A DNA stretch of 64,000 nucleotides, taken from Alphaproteobacteria bacterium (GTDB taxonomy: Bacteria > Pseudomonadota > Alphaproteobacteria > RF32 > CAG-239). Position numbers and translations under genes: made by a program. Positions 41,161-49,868 of this stretch are shown piece after piece (within the stretch, counting starts at the first letter, position 1; each line of letters opens with the position of its first letter). The notes beneath the pieces were generated by a model. The model had not been told where the DNA came from. It searched no databases and was given only the letters and a program-made list of their open reading frames with translations. The stretch is taken from assembly GCA_017528205.1 (NCBI GenBank), contig JAFXPE010000042.1, positions 1 through 64,000 of the forward strand, in the 5' to 3' direction.

Positions 41161-41808
41161 TTAATAAAACATAAATTCCAAAGCATTGTGTCTTTCATAG
41201 CGACACGCACGCACCGCGGCTTCTTTGAGCATGACGCCGTCTTTATAACATTGCAAAGCGCGTTTTTCCTGAGTCGGCGGTGTAGATTTACAGCTATTGT
41301 AATTAACTTCATCGGTAATTGCCTGATTTACCGCTATCGCGATGTAGCCGGAATCCGCCGATTTACCCCACGCATACGAAGCAAGGGTAATACACGCCTG
41401 CCGCGGAATCGAATCAAAACGAATAATAAACGCGCCGCGGTCGCGGCTGTTGTATTTGTTGCCCACCCGAACATTAATGTTGCCTTTGAAAACATTTTTA
41501 TAAGTATAAGGCGTTTTGATGGCGCCGTGATTATCGCGAACAAACATATCGTTGCTCACAACGCCTGTATTGGCCAGCACATTGTTGATTTCTCCTATGG
41601 AATATCCCAAACTGGAATAATTGATTTGCGCCACAAATGTGGTTTGCAAACGCACCACCATTCGCATAATTTGGTCAACGGTTTTATCCACACGCCATTT
41701 TTCCAAAGCCTGAGAAAAACCGTAAAAGCCGACAACCGACAGAACGGCGATTATGGCCAATACGCCAAGCATTTCTATCATTGAACGACCTTTTTCATTG
41801 TTTTTCAT
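41161..41808 (-). CDS. Type IV prepilin-like protein
   Basis: 215 residues. The N terminus MKNNEKG|RSMIEMLGVLAIIAVLSVVG is a prepilin leader followed by the hydrophobic pilin helix; Glu at position 4 of the mature part is near the canonical Glu5. The C-terminal part has cysteine-containing beta-type sequence. No pilus assembly genes or prepilin peptidase are nearby. The ATG at 41823 is an alternative that would give a 12-residue leader. Role as pseudopilin or pilin is inferred. Confidence 0.75.
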   Translation of the reverse strand: MKNNEKGRSMIEMLGVLAIIAVLSVVGFYGFSQALEKWRVDKTVDQIMRMVVRLQTTFVAQINYSSLGYSIGEINNVLANTGVVSNDMFVRDNHGAIKTPYTYKNVFKGNINVRVGNKYNSRDRGAFIIRFDSIPRQACITLASYAWGKSADSGYIAIAVNQAITDEVNYNSCKSTPPTQEKRALQCYKDGVMLKEAAVRACRYERHNALEFMFY

Positions 41809-41892
41809 AGGCTTCGATTCCATTTAAATTCAGGCTCTTTTCCAATGTAACCCTTTAATCATAAAAAAAGGTTAATTTTTTAAGGTAAATTT

Positions 41893-42372
41893 TCAGAGCG
41901 GATTTGCGTTTTGTTTAATTCGCTCCAACGCACGATATAACGCCGGACGCATAAACTTGCCCTGCCAAATTCCGCGCTTGCCGAGTTGGGCATTTTGTTC
42001 GGATTTGGCATATTTTTCATCGCGATAAGTCATGGCCCAGCCGGCGGCAACCATCGCCTCGTTAAGCGAAACCTCGCCGGCAAAACATTCGCAAATGCGG
42101 CGATGATAAATATCTTTTTGCTCTGCGCAATCGCAACGAACATTTCCGCTGCTTAACAAACTTTGCAAATATTGCAAGGCCTGTTCGCCGCAAGCGTATT
42201 CTTTGCCCGATGCCGAATAACAATGCTGATAAAGCTCCGGTGCATCAATGCCGTCTAAGCGAATGCGCTCGTCGTTTTGTTCAAGCGAATCACCGTCAAT
42301 CGGATAATAATTTCCGGCAACGGCCAGGCGGCAACACATCACACTCAAAATAACCAACAACCTTAACAACAT
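41893..42372 (-). CDS. Secreted thermonuclease-family (SNase-like) nuclease
   Basis: 159 residues with signal peptide (LLRLLVILSVMCCRLAVA). The SNase-fold pattern is DGDSLE, RIRLDGIDAPEL, GEQALQYLQSLL, DIYHRRICECF, LNEAMVAAGWAMTYR and GIWQGKFMRP. The catalytic set Arg (IRLDGID), Glu (APEL) and Arg (HRRI) appears present. Compared with classic thermonucleases it is short, and an extra pair of cysteines (RCDCAE) sits before the catalytic loop. Predicted to act in the periplasm or outside. Confidence 0.88.
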   Translation of the reverse strand: MLLRLLVILSVMCCRLAVAGNYYPIDGDSLEQNDERIRLDGIDAPELYQHCYSASGKEYACGEQALQYLQSLLSSGNVRCDCAEQKDIYHRRICECFAGEVSLNEAMVAAGWAMTYRDEKYAKSEQNAQLGKRGIWQGKFMRPALYRALERIKQNANPL

Positions 42373-42506
42373 AACTTTACCCTGCTCTGCTTTCAGTTTA
42401 CATTATGCAAATTTTTTGCGCAATCATTATTTTTATTTACTTTTCTTTCATATAATCCTGATATTGTAACCTAAGATTATAGTCTTATTTTACTAAAGGT
42501 ATCGCG

Positions 42507-43733
42507 ATGTTAAAAAAATTAGGATTCCTCTCTGTTTTAGGTCTGTGCATAGTCGGCACATCGGCGGCACAGGCTCAGTTTGCGCCGGCGAAAATGCCGA
42601 CGTCGGTTATTGTTTGCCGCTCAAAGCAATGTGCTCCGGCAAAAATATCCATGTCTAAAGAATATATTTTTAACACCATTTTGCATATGCTCGACAGCAA
42701 TGCCCGCAAAAAGGCGCTGATTTGCGAAGCAAACGCCGCCACCCATTCTTGCACCGAACAGTTTGTTTCCGTGCCGATTACGGTAGGTGTTGCTCCGGCT
42801 TATATGTATGTTGATGACGTGAAAATTACCGACGTTTCGATGAGCCCGCAAAACACCATGGCGCTTAATTTGGTTTTGAACTGGCATGTTAGTTACAACG
42901 GACAAACTCCGGTTTGTCGCCCGAGCAAAACTTTGCTGTATGCCAAAGACGTCAACAACATCATTATGGAAGACAACGGTTATGCCTGCCGCATGACCAC
43001 CGTCGGCGTTACCTCGATTAAAACCATGATTGCCATTGATTATGTGGATATTGATTACGGTTATATCGGCGGCTTTTATTCCATCGGTTTGTCCGGTCCG
43101 GCTTATGGCGGCGGTAACGGTTATATGATTTTAAGATTGCCGAATGACATAGCCAATGAGGCGGCCGATTTTACCGTGCCGGAAACTCATGCGCTTGTTC
43201 ACACCAACGCCCACGCCGTAGAAAAAGCCTCGGCACCGGCTCCGTCAGAAACAGTTAATTACATGTCGTTACCTGCGGGAGCTCCGGTTGCTTTGCCGCC
43301 GCAAGCCGCAGTTAATGCCCAATATCTGTATGATGCCAACACCAAACAATTTATTCCGCTTCCGGTAGCTCCGGTCAGCATTCCGGTTCCGCAACCGCAA
43401 AACGGTGCACCGGTACAGGAGGCAACCGTAACCGATGACGGTCGGGCTCCGGCTCCGAATGTCAGCACGATTATTCGCTACAATCATCCGGCTAAACAGT
43501 ATGATGAAAAGAAAGAAGTCGAGCGCATTCGTGCCGAGCGTGATGCTCGCAAAAAGGCTTATATGCGCAAAGATATGAAAGACAAGGCCATTTTGGAATC
43601 GGAAGACGGCACCAACTTCGGCGGTGTTCAGGTATTTCCGGTGTCGGCCGCTTATGATAAGCCGAAAGCTTCTACGGCACCTAACCTGCAAGACGCACCG
43701 CGCAGTGCGGTTGAAAGCAGACGCTTTCAATAA
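42507..43733 (+). CDS. Secreted hypothetical protein
   Basis: 408 residues with signal peptide (FLSVLGLCIVGTSAAQAQ). The first 210 residues have beta-type sequence with six cysteines (VCRSKQC, ICEAN, SCTEQ, VCRPS, ACRMT). The middle is Pro/Ala-rich, and a charged helical stretch (EKKEVERIRAERDARKKAYMR) lies near the end. I do not recognise the family; the beta-rich, Pro-rich layout vaguely recalls conjugation VirB9-like proteins but no diagnostic motif is seen. Good start and own terminator. Confidence 0.6.
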   Translation: MLKKLGFLSVLGLCIVGTSAAQAQFAPAKMPTSVIVCRSKQCAPAKISMSKEYIFNTILHMLDSNARKKALICEANAATHSCTEQFVSVPITVGVAPAYMYVDDVKITDVSMSPQNTMALNLVLNWHVSYNGQTPVCRPSKTLLYAKDVNNIIMEDNGYACRMTTVGVTSIKTMIAIDYVDIDYGYIGGFYSIGLSGPAYGGGNGYMILRLPNDIANEAADFTVPETHALVHTNAHAVEKASAPAPSETVNYMSLPAGAPVALPPQAAVNAQYLYDANTKQFIPLPVAPVSIPVPQPQNGAPVQEATVTDDGRAPAPNVSTIIRYNHPAKQYDEKKEVERIRAERDARKKAYMRKDMKDKAILESEDGTNFGGVQVFPVSAAYDKPKASTAPNLQDAPRSAVESRRFQ

Positions 43734-43760
43734 CGTTTTCAGGTTGCGTTAAATACTAAG

Positions 43761-43788
43761 AATCGCCTGTTCGCAGGCGATTTTTTAT
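43761..43788 (+). terminator. Rho-independent terminator
   Basis: AATCGCCTG-TTCG-CAGGCGATT followed by TTTTTAT. The bases 43773-43788 recur at 43903-43918 on the other side of an extragenic repeat. Confidence 0.9.
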
Positions 43789-43793
43789 TTACT

Positions 43794-43890
43794 GTCATTC
43801 TGAGGTGCAAATAACAATGCTTATTTATTACCCCCAAGGCCGCACAGCGACTAACGGGATCCTCACGTCGCTCCGCTCCTCAGGATGACG
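43794..43890. repeat. Extragenic repeat inside a duplicated terminator
   Basis: 97-base element GTCATTCTGAGG ... CTCAGGATGACG, related to about 10592-10655. It lies between two identical 16-base copies of the terminator's right arm and T run (43773-43788 and 43903-43918). Confidence 0.85.
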
Positions 43891-43914
43891 AGTATAAAAT
43901 TTGCAGGCGATTTT

Positions 43915-44469
43915 TTATATATCGGCGTTTGCGATTTTTTGATAAATTTCGTCAGCATTCATACGGCTTAGCGAATCTGCAGTCAACTCTAATTTTTGCC
44001 ATATCTCAACGCTTATCTCCGGTTTTTTGATAACCTGCACACTAAAGTTTTCGGCCAGCATTTCATTTTTATTTTCGGCCGTCAGCAGACACACTTCACC
44101 GGCACCCAAGAACGGTAATCCCAGTTTTTCAACCACCGGCAAATGTGTCACAAAATGATAATACGCAACCTCGTCATCGGTATATGCCAACAGTTTGTTC
44201 AAAAAGCTTTGTATGGCAAATTTTGAGGCACTTTCTTCTAAATCTTGTGTGCATAAAAGGTGTTCGGTTTGCATTCCCAAAGCTTCAAAACGGGCGGTTT
44301 CAACGGCGCGTTCCAACGGCGAATGATATACCGTTGAGCATTTCGGCAACCACGATTTGAGCGCTCTGCCGGTCAAAAAAGCCACAATCATATCTTCGCG
44401 CTCGATTGCCGTGTCGCTGCCGTAACGCTCGTGTCGCCCGAAGCTGAGATAGAATTTATTTTGCGGCAT
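43915..44469 (-). CDS. Histidine-phosphatase-like protein
   Basis: 184 residues. Pattern of the phosphoglycerate-mutase/SixA superfamily: GRHERYGSD (catalytic RH, with Glu where Gly is usual), VYHSPLERAVETARFEALG (SPLxRAxxTA), then YHFVTHLPVVEKLG with the second catalytic histidine. Probably a phosphatase, possibly on phosphohistidine. It overlaps the TerC gene by 14 bases at the end of a seven-gene operon. The stop codon lies in the duplicated terminator copy. Confidence 0.75.
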   Translation of the reverse strand: MPQNKFYLSFGRHERYGSDTAIEREDMIVAFLTGRALKSWLPKCSTVYHSPLERAVETARFEALGMQTEHLLCTQDLEESASKFAIQSFLNKLLAYTDDEVAYYHFVTHLPVVEKLGLPFLGAGEVCLLTAENKNEMLAENFSVQVIKKPEISVEIWQKLELTADSLSRMNADEIYQKIANADI

Positions 44470-45436
44470 CCGGCTGAGCCTTTTTAAACACCGACAGCAA
44501 AATACCTCCGGTCAACAAGCCCAAAGTTACGGCCAAAGATTGCCATTCATGAACTTCAATGCCGAAATATTTGAGGAATATTTTGCAGCCGATGAAAATT
44601 AAAATTATCGAAATCGCCGGCTTCAAATATGCAAATTTTTTGATAATCGCCGCCAACAAAAAATACAGCGCGCGCAAGCCCAAAATGGCGAAAATATTAC
44701 TGGTATAAACCACATAAATATCGGTGGTTACCAAAAAGATTGCCGGAATGGAATCAAGCGCAAAAACAACGTCCATCAGTTCAATCGTCACCAAAGCAAA
44801 AAACAGCGGTGTAATGCAGTGCTTGCCGTTTTCTTTCACAAAAAAGTGCTCGCCGTGAAGTTCATGCGTTACATGAAACATTTTGGAAACCAGTTGATAA
44901 ACTTTGGTATCACGGATATCGCGCTCCTCATCTTCTTTCATACACAGCATCTTGATACCGGTATAGATAAGAAACGCGGAGAAAATGTATAAAATCCAGT
45001 TAAAGCGCACCACCAAGGCATCGCCAATTCCTATCAGTACGCCGCGCATGACAAGAGCTCCCAAAATACCCCAAAACAGCACGCGATGTTGGTATTTTCC
45101 CGGCACTCCGAGGGCGGCAAAAACCATTGACATCACAAAAATATTATCCATAGATAAGCTTTTTTCCAGCAAATATCCGGTAAAATAGTCCATACCTTTT
45201 TCCGCTCCATCTTCAATCCAAACAAAGGCACCGAACAACACCGCAACGGCAATGTAAGCAATACAAATCCAGAGAGTATGCCAAAAATGCGGCTCTTCAT
45301 TTTTACGATTAAACCAAAACAAATCGGCCGCCAACAACAACACTACCGTAATCCCGAAGCAAGTCCACAACCAAAACGGTGATAAGGCTTGGTGCGAAGA
45401 AGAGAAAAAGCTTAGCAAAGAATTCAAAGTTTCCAT
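44456..45436 (-). CDS. TerC-family membrane protein
   Basis: 326 residues, nine or so hydrophobic helices. TerC/Alx signature: GYLLEKSLSMDNIFVM (with the acidic SMDN), GILGALVMRG, FFALVTIELMDVVFALDSIPAIF and SNIFAILGLRALYF. Members are linked to manganese export or to metalation of secreted proteins. The ATG at 45436 sits inside the galE stop (TAATG), so it is coupled to galE. Confidence 0.93.
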   Translation of the reverse strand: METLNSLLSFFSSSHQALSPFWLWTCFGITVVLLLAADLFWFNRKNEEPHFWHTLWICIAYIAVAVLFGAFVWIEDGAEKGMDYFTGYLLEKSLSMDNIFVMSMVFAALGVPGKYQHRVLFWGILGALVMRGVLIGIGDALVVRFNWILYIFSAFLIYTGIKMLCMKEDEERDIRDTKVYQLVSKMFHVTHELHGEHFFVKENGKHCITPLFFALVTIELMDVVFALDSIPAIFLVTTDIYVVYTSNIFAILGLRALYFLLAAIIKKFAYLKPAISIILIFIGCKIFLKYFGIEVHEWQSLAVTLGLLTGGILLSVFKKAQPDAAK

Positions 45437-46410
45437 TATTTTTGTTCCATATTCCAAACTGTTTGTATAATTTCATCAATATTTGTGTAACGCGGTTGCC
45501 AATTCAGTATTTTTTTTGCCAATTCATTGCCGGCAAAAACTTCAGCCGGATCACCGGCACGGCGCGGAGCAAATTCGTAACGCACCTTGCGACCGGTTAC
45601 GCGTTCCACCGCGGAGATTATTTCGAGCACGGATAAGCCTTTTCCCGTACCTAAATTTATAGCATAAGAACAAGGTTCTTCAAGCAATTTTTTGATTGCC
45701 GCAACATGCGCCGACGCCAAATCTTCAACATGAATGTAATCGCGCAAACAGGTGCCGTCGGGAGTGTTGTAGTCATTACCGTAAATCAGCAATTTATCCC
45801 GTTCGCCTTGCAAAACGTCCATAATTATCGGCAACAAATTGTGCGAATTTTTTTCCTTGCCTTTGATTGAACCGTCGGCGGCATATCCCACAGCATTAAA
45901 ATACCTTAGCGCAATATAATGAAAGTCCTTCAGGCGGCTGTACCACTCCATCAAACGCTCTATTTCCAGCTTAGTAAAGCCGTAAAAGCTGAGCGGTTCA
46001 AGCTGATGTTTTTCATCTAAAGGCGTATATTCCGGCGTTCCGTAAACCGCAGATGTTGAAGAAAACACCACGTTTTTAATTTTGTTTTTCAGCATGGCAT
46101 TAAAAATATTGACCGAGCCGATGATATTATTTTGGGCATAAAGCTGAGGATTTTCCATTGATTCTCCTACCGCTTTTTTGGCCGCCAAATGAACAACGGC
46201 ATCGTACCCTTCGACCATTGTCGCATTCAATTTTGCCTCATCCAAAATATCTCCCTCAACAAATTTTGCATCGGCAAACAGATTGCAACTCTGTCCGGTA
46301 GAGAGGTTATCATAAACCGTTACTTTAAAATTTTCTTTCAAGAGTGCTTTAACAACGTGGCTGCCGATATATCCGGCTCCGCCGATTACCAAAACTTTTG
46401 CTAATGACAT
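45436..46410 (-). CDS. galE: UDP-glucose 4-epimerase
   Basis: 324 residues. Interconverts UDP-glucose and UDP-galactose. Motifs are GGAGYIGSHVVKAL (NAD), YDNLSTG, HLAAKKAVGES, SSTSAVYG, the catalytic YGFTK and RYFNAVGYAADGSIKG...LRDYIHVEDLA. Full length, AAGGAG upstream. It follows the methyltransferase gene by 53 bases and may be in the same transcript. Confidence 0.95.
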   Translation of the reverse strand: MSLAKVLVIGGAGYIGSHVVKALLKENFKVTVYDNLSTGQSCNLFADAKFVEGDILDEAKLNATMVEGYDAVVHLAAKKAVGESMENPQLYAQNNIIGSVNIFNAMLKNKIKNVVFSSTSAVYGTPEYTPLDEKHQLEPLSFYGFTKLEIERLMEWYSRLKDFHYIALRYFNAVGYAADGSIKGKEKNSHNLLPIIMDVLQGERDKLLIYGNDYNTPDGTCLRDYIHVEDLASAHVAAIKKLLEEPCSYAINLGTGKGLSVLEIISAVERVTGRKVRYEFAPRRAGDPAEVFAGNELAKKILNWQPRYTNIDEIIQTVWNMEQK

Positions 46411-46463
46411 TATTTTCTCCTTGCTGTTCCTTATAGCGCAAAATCACAAATTGTAAAGACGAA

Positions 46464-47450
46464 TTACTTAATTTTGCATTTTCCGGCGCATTTCTGCAAC
46501 AATACAAAGCACGGACAGAGATGATATTTTTCATACACCCACATGCACGGGCAATTCCACTTCAAACCATATAAACACATCGCCGCAATCAGATAGTAAA
46601 AATATAAAAATGCCGGCCAGACATATAATCCGAGCAAGCCGAAAATCAACAACATTCCCGACTTGGAGCGATAGGAAAAAGCCACTTTTTCCGGCATAAA
46701 AGCATAACCGAAATAAAGGTGTAGGAAAGATAAAATTATCACTACCGATAAACTAATTTTTTGCATCGTCAAAAAATAAAGCAATATGCTTACCAACACT
46801 ACACGCACCGCTAACGAACAGAATCCCGAAGTCGTTACCGTCAACATCCGCACATTTTGCCGATACAACTCATAATCCGGATTTTTCTTTATCAACTGTT
46901 TTTCCTCATCACGCGCCCGAATAATCATCAGCGGCAAAAACACCGCACAAACCAATCCCAGAGTAATCCAGTTGAACATCATCAAGCTTGCGCCCCAACA
47001 CCACATTAAAAGCGAGGCATACATCGGATGACGTGCCAAGGCATATGCTCCGGTTGTTTGCAGTTGATGTCGGCTTTTTATTTCAATGCCGTCAGACCAC
47101 AAAAGCCCGATATCAGCTTTGGCTTTAAGGTGCCAAATCAACCCGAAAATCACCCCAAGCGAGCCGAAAATAAAGAAAACGTATTGCCCTATCGAATCGG
47201 TTAGCGGAAACTGACCTATGGATTTGTTCCAAAATATAAACAACACCAACACGCACAAAACCATTTCCCGAGTAGAAAAGAAGTGGTTAATCGTCAAATC
47301 CGTGGCTTGCGGATGTTTTTGATATTGCCGAAACTTTAACAGTACCGCTGCCAACAAAATAATACCGGTAATATAAATCAGGCTCATTCCCCAAAGATAC
47401 AGTTGTGAATTGACAGATTTTTCAGCAATTATTTGCAATTGTTCCCACAT
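46464..47450 (-). CDS. ICMT-like membrane methyltransferase with Cys-rich tail
   Basis: 328 residues with about seven hydrophobic helices. The region LQTTGAYALARHPMYASLLMW (130-150) and DEEKQLIKKNPDYELYRQNV (181-200) is the SAM-binding signature of isoprenylcysteine carboxyl methyltransferase-like and PEMT/NnrU-type enzymes. These methylate small molecules, lipids or protein termini at the membrane. Beyond residue 205 is an extra three-helix domain ending in a cysteine-rich tail (Cys300, 302, 312, 314, 321 and 325), unusual for this family. GGAGAAGAATAA before the ATG supports the start; it overlaps the Lgt-like gene by 29 bases. Confidence 0.8.
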   Translation of the reverse strand: MWEQLQIIAEKSVNSQLYLWGMSLIYITGIILLAAVLLKFRQYQKHPQATDLTINHFFSTREMVLCVLVLFIFWNKSIGQFPLTDSIGQYVFFIFGSLGVIFGLIWHLKAKADIGLLWSDGIEIKSRHQLQTTGAYALARHPMYASLLMWCWGASLMMFNWITLGLVCAVFLPLMIIRARDEEKQLIKKNPDYELYRQNVRMLTVTTSGFCSLAVRVVLVSILLYFLTMQKISLSVVIILSFLHLYFGYAFMPEKVAFSYRSKSGMLLIFGLLGLYVWPAFLYFYYLIAAMCLYGLKWNCPCMWVYEKYHLCPCFVLLQKCAGKCKIK

Positions 47451-48072
47451 TTATTCTTCTCCATAAAATACAAGCAAAAATCGGTATAAAAATCAGCGCC
47501 GACCATTGATAAACCGTCAAGTTCAACCATATCCGCGGCTCAATACGCACAAATTCCGCCGCAAAGCGCATTATAAGATACCCCAGCATATAAAGCGGAA
47601 ACAATAAATCAATGCGTTTAGTGTGACAGTAAAACCAATACAACGCTCCGGCGGCCATAAATTGAAACGCACTTTCCGCCAACTGTATAGGTATAATAAA
47701 ATGCCCGCCGCAACAACCGTTCAAATAGCAACCTATTTTGCCAAATCCGATTGCCACCGCTAAAGGTATTATAAATATGCCGCCGTAAGAATTGCCTTGC
47801 TGATGTAAAAAATATTTGTAGAGATTTATGGCAATAAAAGCTCCCAGCAAAGCCCCCATAACACTCTTATTGGCTATAACCAAAGCGGAAGCAAGTCCGT
47901 AAGAAAGCAAAATAGGTATTTTGGCTCCGATGATAACTCCCAAAGCCAATACTATATAAATGTTTGAAGATATACTTGTTTTCGGTTTCGGCATACGAAG
48001 CTTTTGCATCACCAAGCCGCCGCACAATATCCCAATCAGCAAGCATATTGTATATTCCGGATTCATAACCAT
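47422..48072 (-). CDS. Lgt-like integral membrane protein
   Basis: 216 residues with about six or seven hydrophobic helices. Resembles prolipoprotein diacylglyceryl transferase: a glycine-rich first third (GVIIGAKIPILL), GALLGAFIA, then IGFGKIGCYLNGCCGG (108-123), the position where Lgt has its GRIGNFINGE motif. The usual Arg is Lys and the Asn-Gly-Glu is replaced by Asn-Gly-Cys-Cys. FPLYMLGYLIMRFAAEFVRIE near the end also fits Lgt. The canonical Lgt is longer, so this is a divergent relative, maybe handling another lipid transfer. Its start abuts the stop of the preceding gene (TAG-ATG). Confidence 0.75.
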   Translation of the reverse strand: MVMNPEYTICLLIGILCGGLVMQKLRMPKPKTSISSNIYIVLALGVIIGAKIPILLSYGLASALVIANKSVMGALLGAFIAINLYKYFLHQQGNSYGGIFIIPLAVAIGFGKIGCYLNGCCGGHFIIPIQLAESAFQFMAAGALYWFYCHTKRIDLLFPLYMLGYLIMRFAAEFVRIEPRIWLNLTVYQWSALIFIPIFACILWRRINVGTIANNC

Positions 48073-48387
48073 CTATCCGAAAAACAGCAAACAGGTGGCA
48101 ATCGCCAAAATTACCAATGCGGCCTTTGCGCCGTAATTGCGGGTTGTTCTAAAAAAAACAAAGAAAACCAGCAAAGTCAAAATACCAACCAAAATTGACA
48201 TAGGTGTAGCACTACTGCTTCCCCAACCGATTGCACCGGTAAAACACGCTCCGAAAAGCAACATCGGTGCTAACAGCATAGTGATGATAAAGCCGAGAAT
48301 TTGCCTGACAATAAACCAACCGTCGATTTTTTTTACCATACTGTTTCCCGTATTGTTAAATTCATCTTTTTTGATTTCTTCTACCAC
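48073..48387 (-). CDS. Small membrane protein
   Basis: 104 residues from a GTG start with AAAGGA upstream. Three hydrophobic segments (about 30-55, 62-80 and 86-103) follow a short charged N terminus. A glycine/serine-rich loop (GWGSSSATP) lies between the first two helices. No family recognised. It overlaps the radical SAM gene by 7 bases and directly abuts the Lgt-like gene, so it is embedded in the cassette and may be its membrane partner. Confidence 0.7.
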   Translation of the reverse strand: MVEEIKKDEFNNTGNSMVKKIDGWFIVRQILGFIITMLLAPMLLFGACFTGAIGWGSSSATPMSILVGILTLLVFFVFFRTTRNYGAKAALVILAIATCLLFFG

Positions 48388-49700
48388 GATATTTTTCCTT
48401 TCAAGGCATTATGCACACAAAACGGCACCACTTTGCCGTTGCCGACCGCTACACCGGTACAGCATTTTCGCGCGCGTTCCCAATCAAAATTGTCGATATC
48501 CATAAAGTTTTTTACCACAATACGAATAATTTTCATATCCTTATGGCAAGAGCCATCGCCGTTGGCAAAATCTTTCAATTTTCGCAAAATTTCCGTACTG
48601 CCGAAAATTCGGCCCACAAAGCAATCGCAGACATTGTGGCGCATGTATTCCAAAATGGTTTTATCAAACGCAATCCGGTTGGAAATTTGCTGTTTACATT
48701 TGGTAAAATCAATATAATCGCCCAACGAATAAACCTTATCACCTTGGCAAAACAAAAAGCCCAAACTTGTACAATTCTCATGCGAACAAGGTAGAGGAAT
48801 AATATCCTGATAACGCATATAGCCGCTTTGAGCCATCGCCAGCAGTATGTCTTCCTGCATAACGGTTGGGACCTGAGAATCAAGCGCACTCCCTACTTTG
48901 GTTAAACGCTGAAAAGTTATGCCGGAAATATGCTTGGTGCGAATCGCCAATTCCATAATTTGAGGAATCTGCGTCAGATTATTTTGATATACCGTTACCG
49001 CCAGACACATTTTGATTTCGGCGGCATTTAACTTGGCGATAATTGCTTCTTTTTCGGCCAACAATTTACGACCGCGCAGGGTTTGGTAAACCTTGTCATC
49101 AAAGCCGTCAAACTGCAAATAAACTTCTATGCGGTCGCGGTGTCCTTTGAGATATTGAAAAATACGCTCGTCAGTCAGCAAATTTAAACCGTTGGTATTG
49201 ATTAAAATGCGCCCGATATTGTAACACAGCGCAATATCCAACATAGCCAGCAAATTCGGATGCAGCAAACATTCACCGCCGGAAATTTGCAACACGTCCA
49301 ATTTTTGATTTTCCACCGTCAGCAAAGTAGCAAGACGATTTTTAAATTCGTCGACCGAAATATGTTGCGACGACTTCTGCCCAAAATAACAAATCGGGCA
49401 AGCCATATTGCAACTTTCGGTAATTTCTATTAAGCCGGTGCATATATGTTGGCGATGCTTATTACACCAACCGCAGTCGGCACCGCAATTGCCGTTATAC
49501 GTACAAACCGGTGTAAATTCTTTGCCTTTAACATCAAAAGTTTTATCAAAAAAGCGCTTGGCATCTTTGGCAATTTGAGTAACAAAATGCCCGTGTTGCG
49601 GACAATCTTTATACAAAAACACGTCTTTTCCGACTTTTTCTTTATATGCCGGAACAGTTTGCAAACATATCGGACAGATAGCTTCGGTTTTTGTTTTCAT
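48381..49700 (-). CDS. Radical SAM protein of the tetraether-lipid-synthase (Tes) type
   Basis: 439 residues. The N-terminal domain has zinc-ribbon-like CPIC (9-12) and KDCPQHG (31-37), then CGADCGWCNKHRQHIC (72-87), as in Tes/MJ0619-type radical SAM proteins. The radical SAM core starts at IEITESCNMACPICYFG, with the 4Fe-4S ligands Cys97, Cys101 and Cys104, and continues with LQISGGECLLHPNL. Further cysteines near the C terminus (CSHENC, CDCF, CHKD, CC) could bind more clusters. Known relatives join or modify hydrocarbon tails of membrane lipids by C-C bond formation. AAAAGAG precedes the ATG. First gene of the operon; substrate unknown. Confidence 0.85.
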   Translation of the reverse strand: MKTKTEAICPICLQTVPAYKEKVGKDVFLYKDCPQHGHFVTQIAKDAKRFFDKTFDVKGKEFTPVCTYNGNCGADCGWCNKHRQHICTGLIEITESCNMACPICYFGQKSSQHISVDEFKNRLATLLTVENQKLDVLQISGGECLLHPNLLAMLDIALCYNIGRILINTNGLNLLTDERIFQYLKGHRDRIEVYLQFDGFDDKVYQTLRGRKLLAEKEAIIAKLNAAEIKMCLAVTVYQNNLTQIPQIMELAIRTKHISGITFQRLTKVGSALDSQVPTVMQEDILLAMAQSGYMRYQDIIPLPCSHENCTSLGFLFCQGDKVYSLGDYIDFTKCKQQISNRIAFDKTILEYMRHNVCDCFVGRIFGSTEILRKLKDFANGDGSCHKDMKIIRIVVKNFMDIDNFDWERARKCCTGVAVGNGKVVPFCVHNALKGKISW

Positions 49701-49868
49701 CAGCTCTTTTAATAAAATAGTAATCTGCTCTTAGGAATACCATACTATATTAAAATCGGCTTAAAATTATACCCATTATCCACAGCAAAAAAAATATTTC
49801 ACTACACAAAAAATGCGGATTATTTATAACTGACTGCAATACTTAATCTCTATGAACGAAGGCGAAAA
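49701..49868. promoter_or_regulatory. Divergent control region with a DnaA box
   Basis: AT-rich 168-base region between the radical SAM operon and dnaB. It contains one perfect consensus DnaA box, TTATCCACA, at 49776-49784. The box could tie dnaB to initiation control, but a single 9-mer may occur by chance. No clear -35/-10 pair stood out. Confidence 0.45.
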
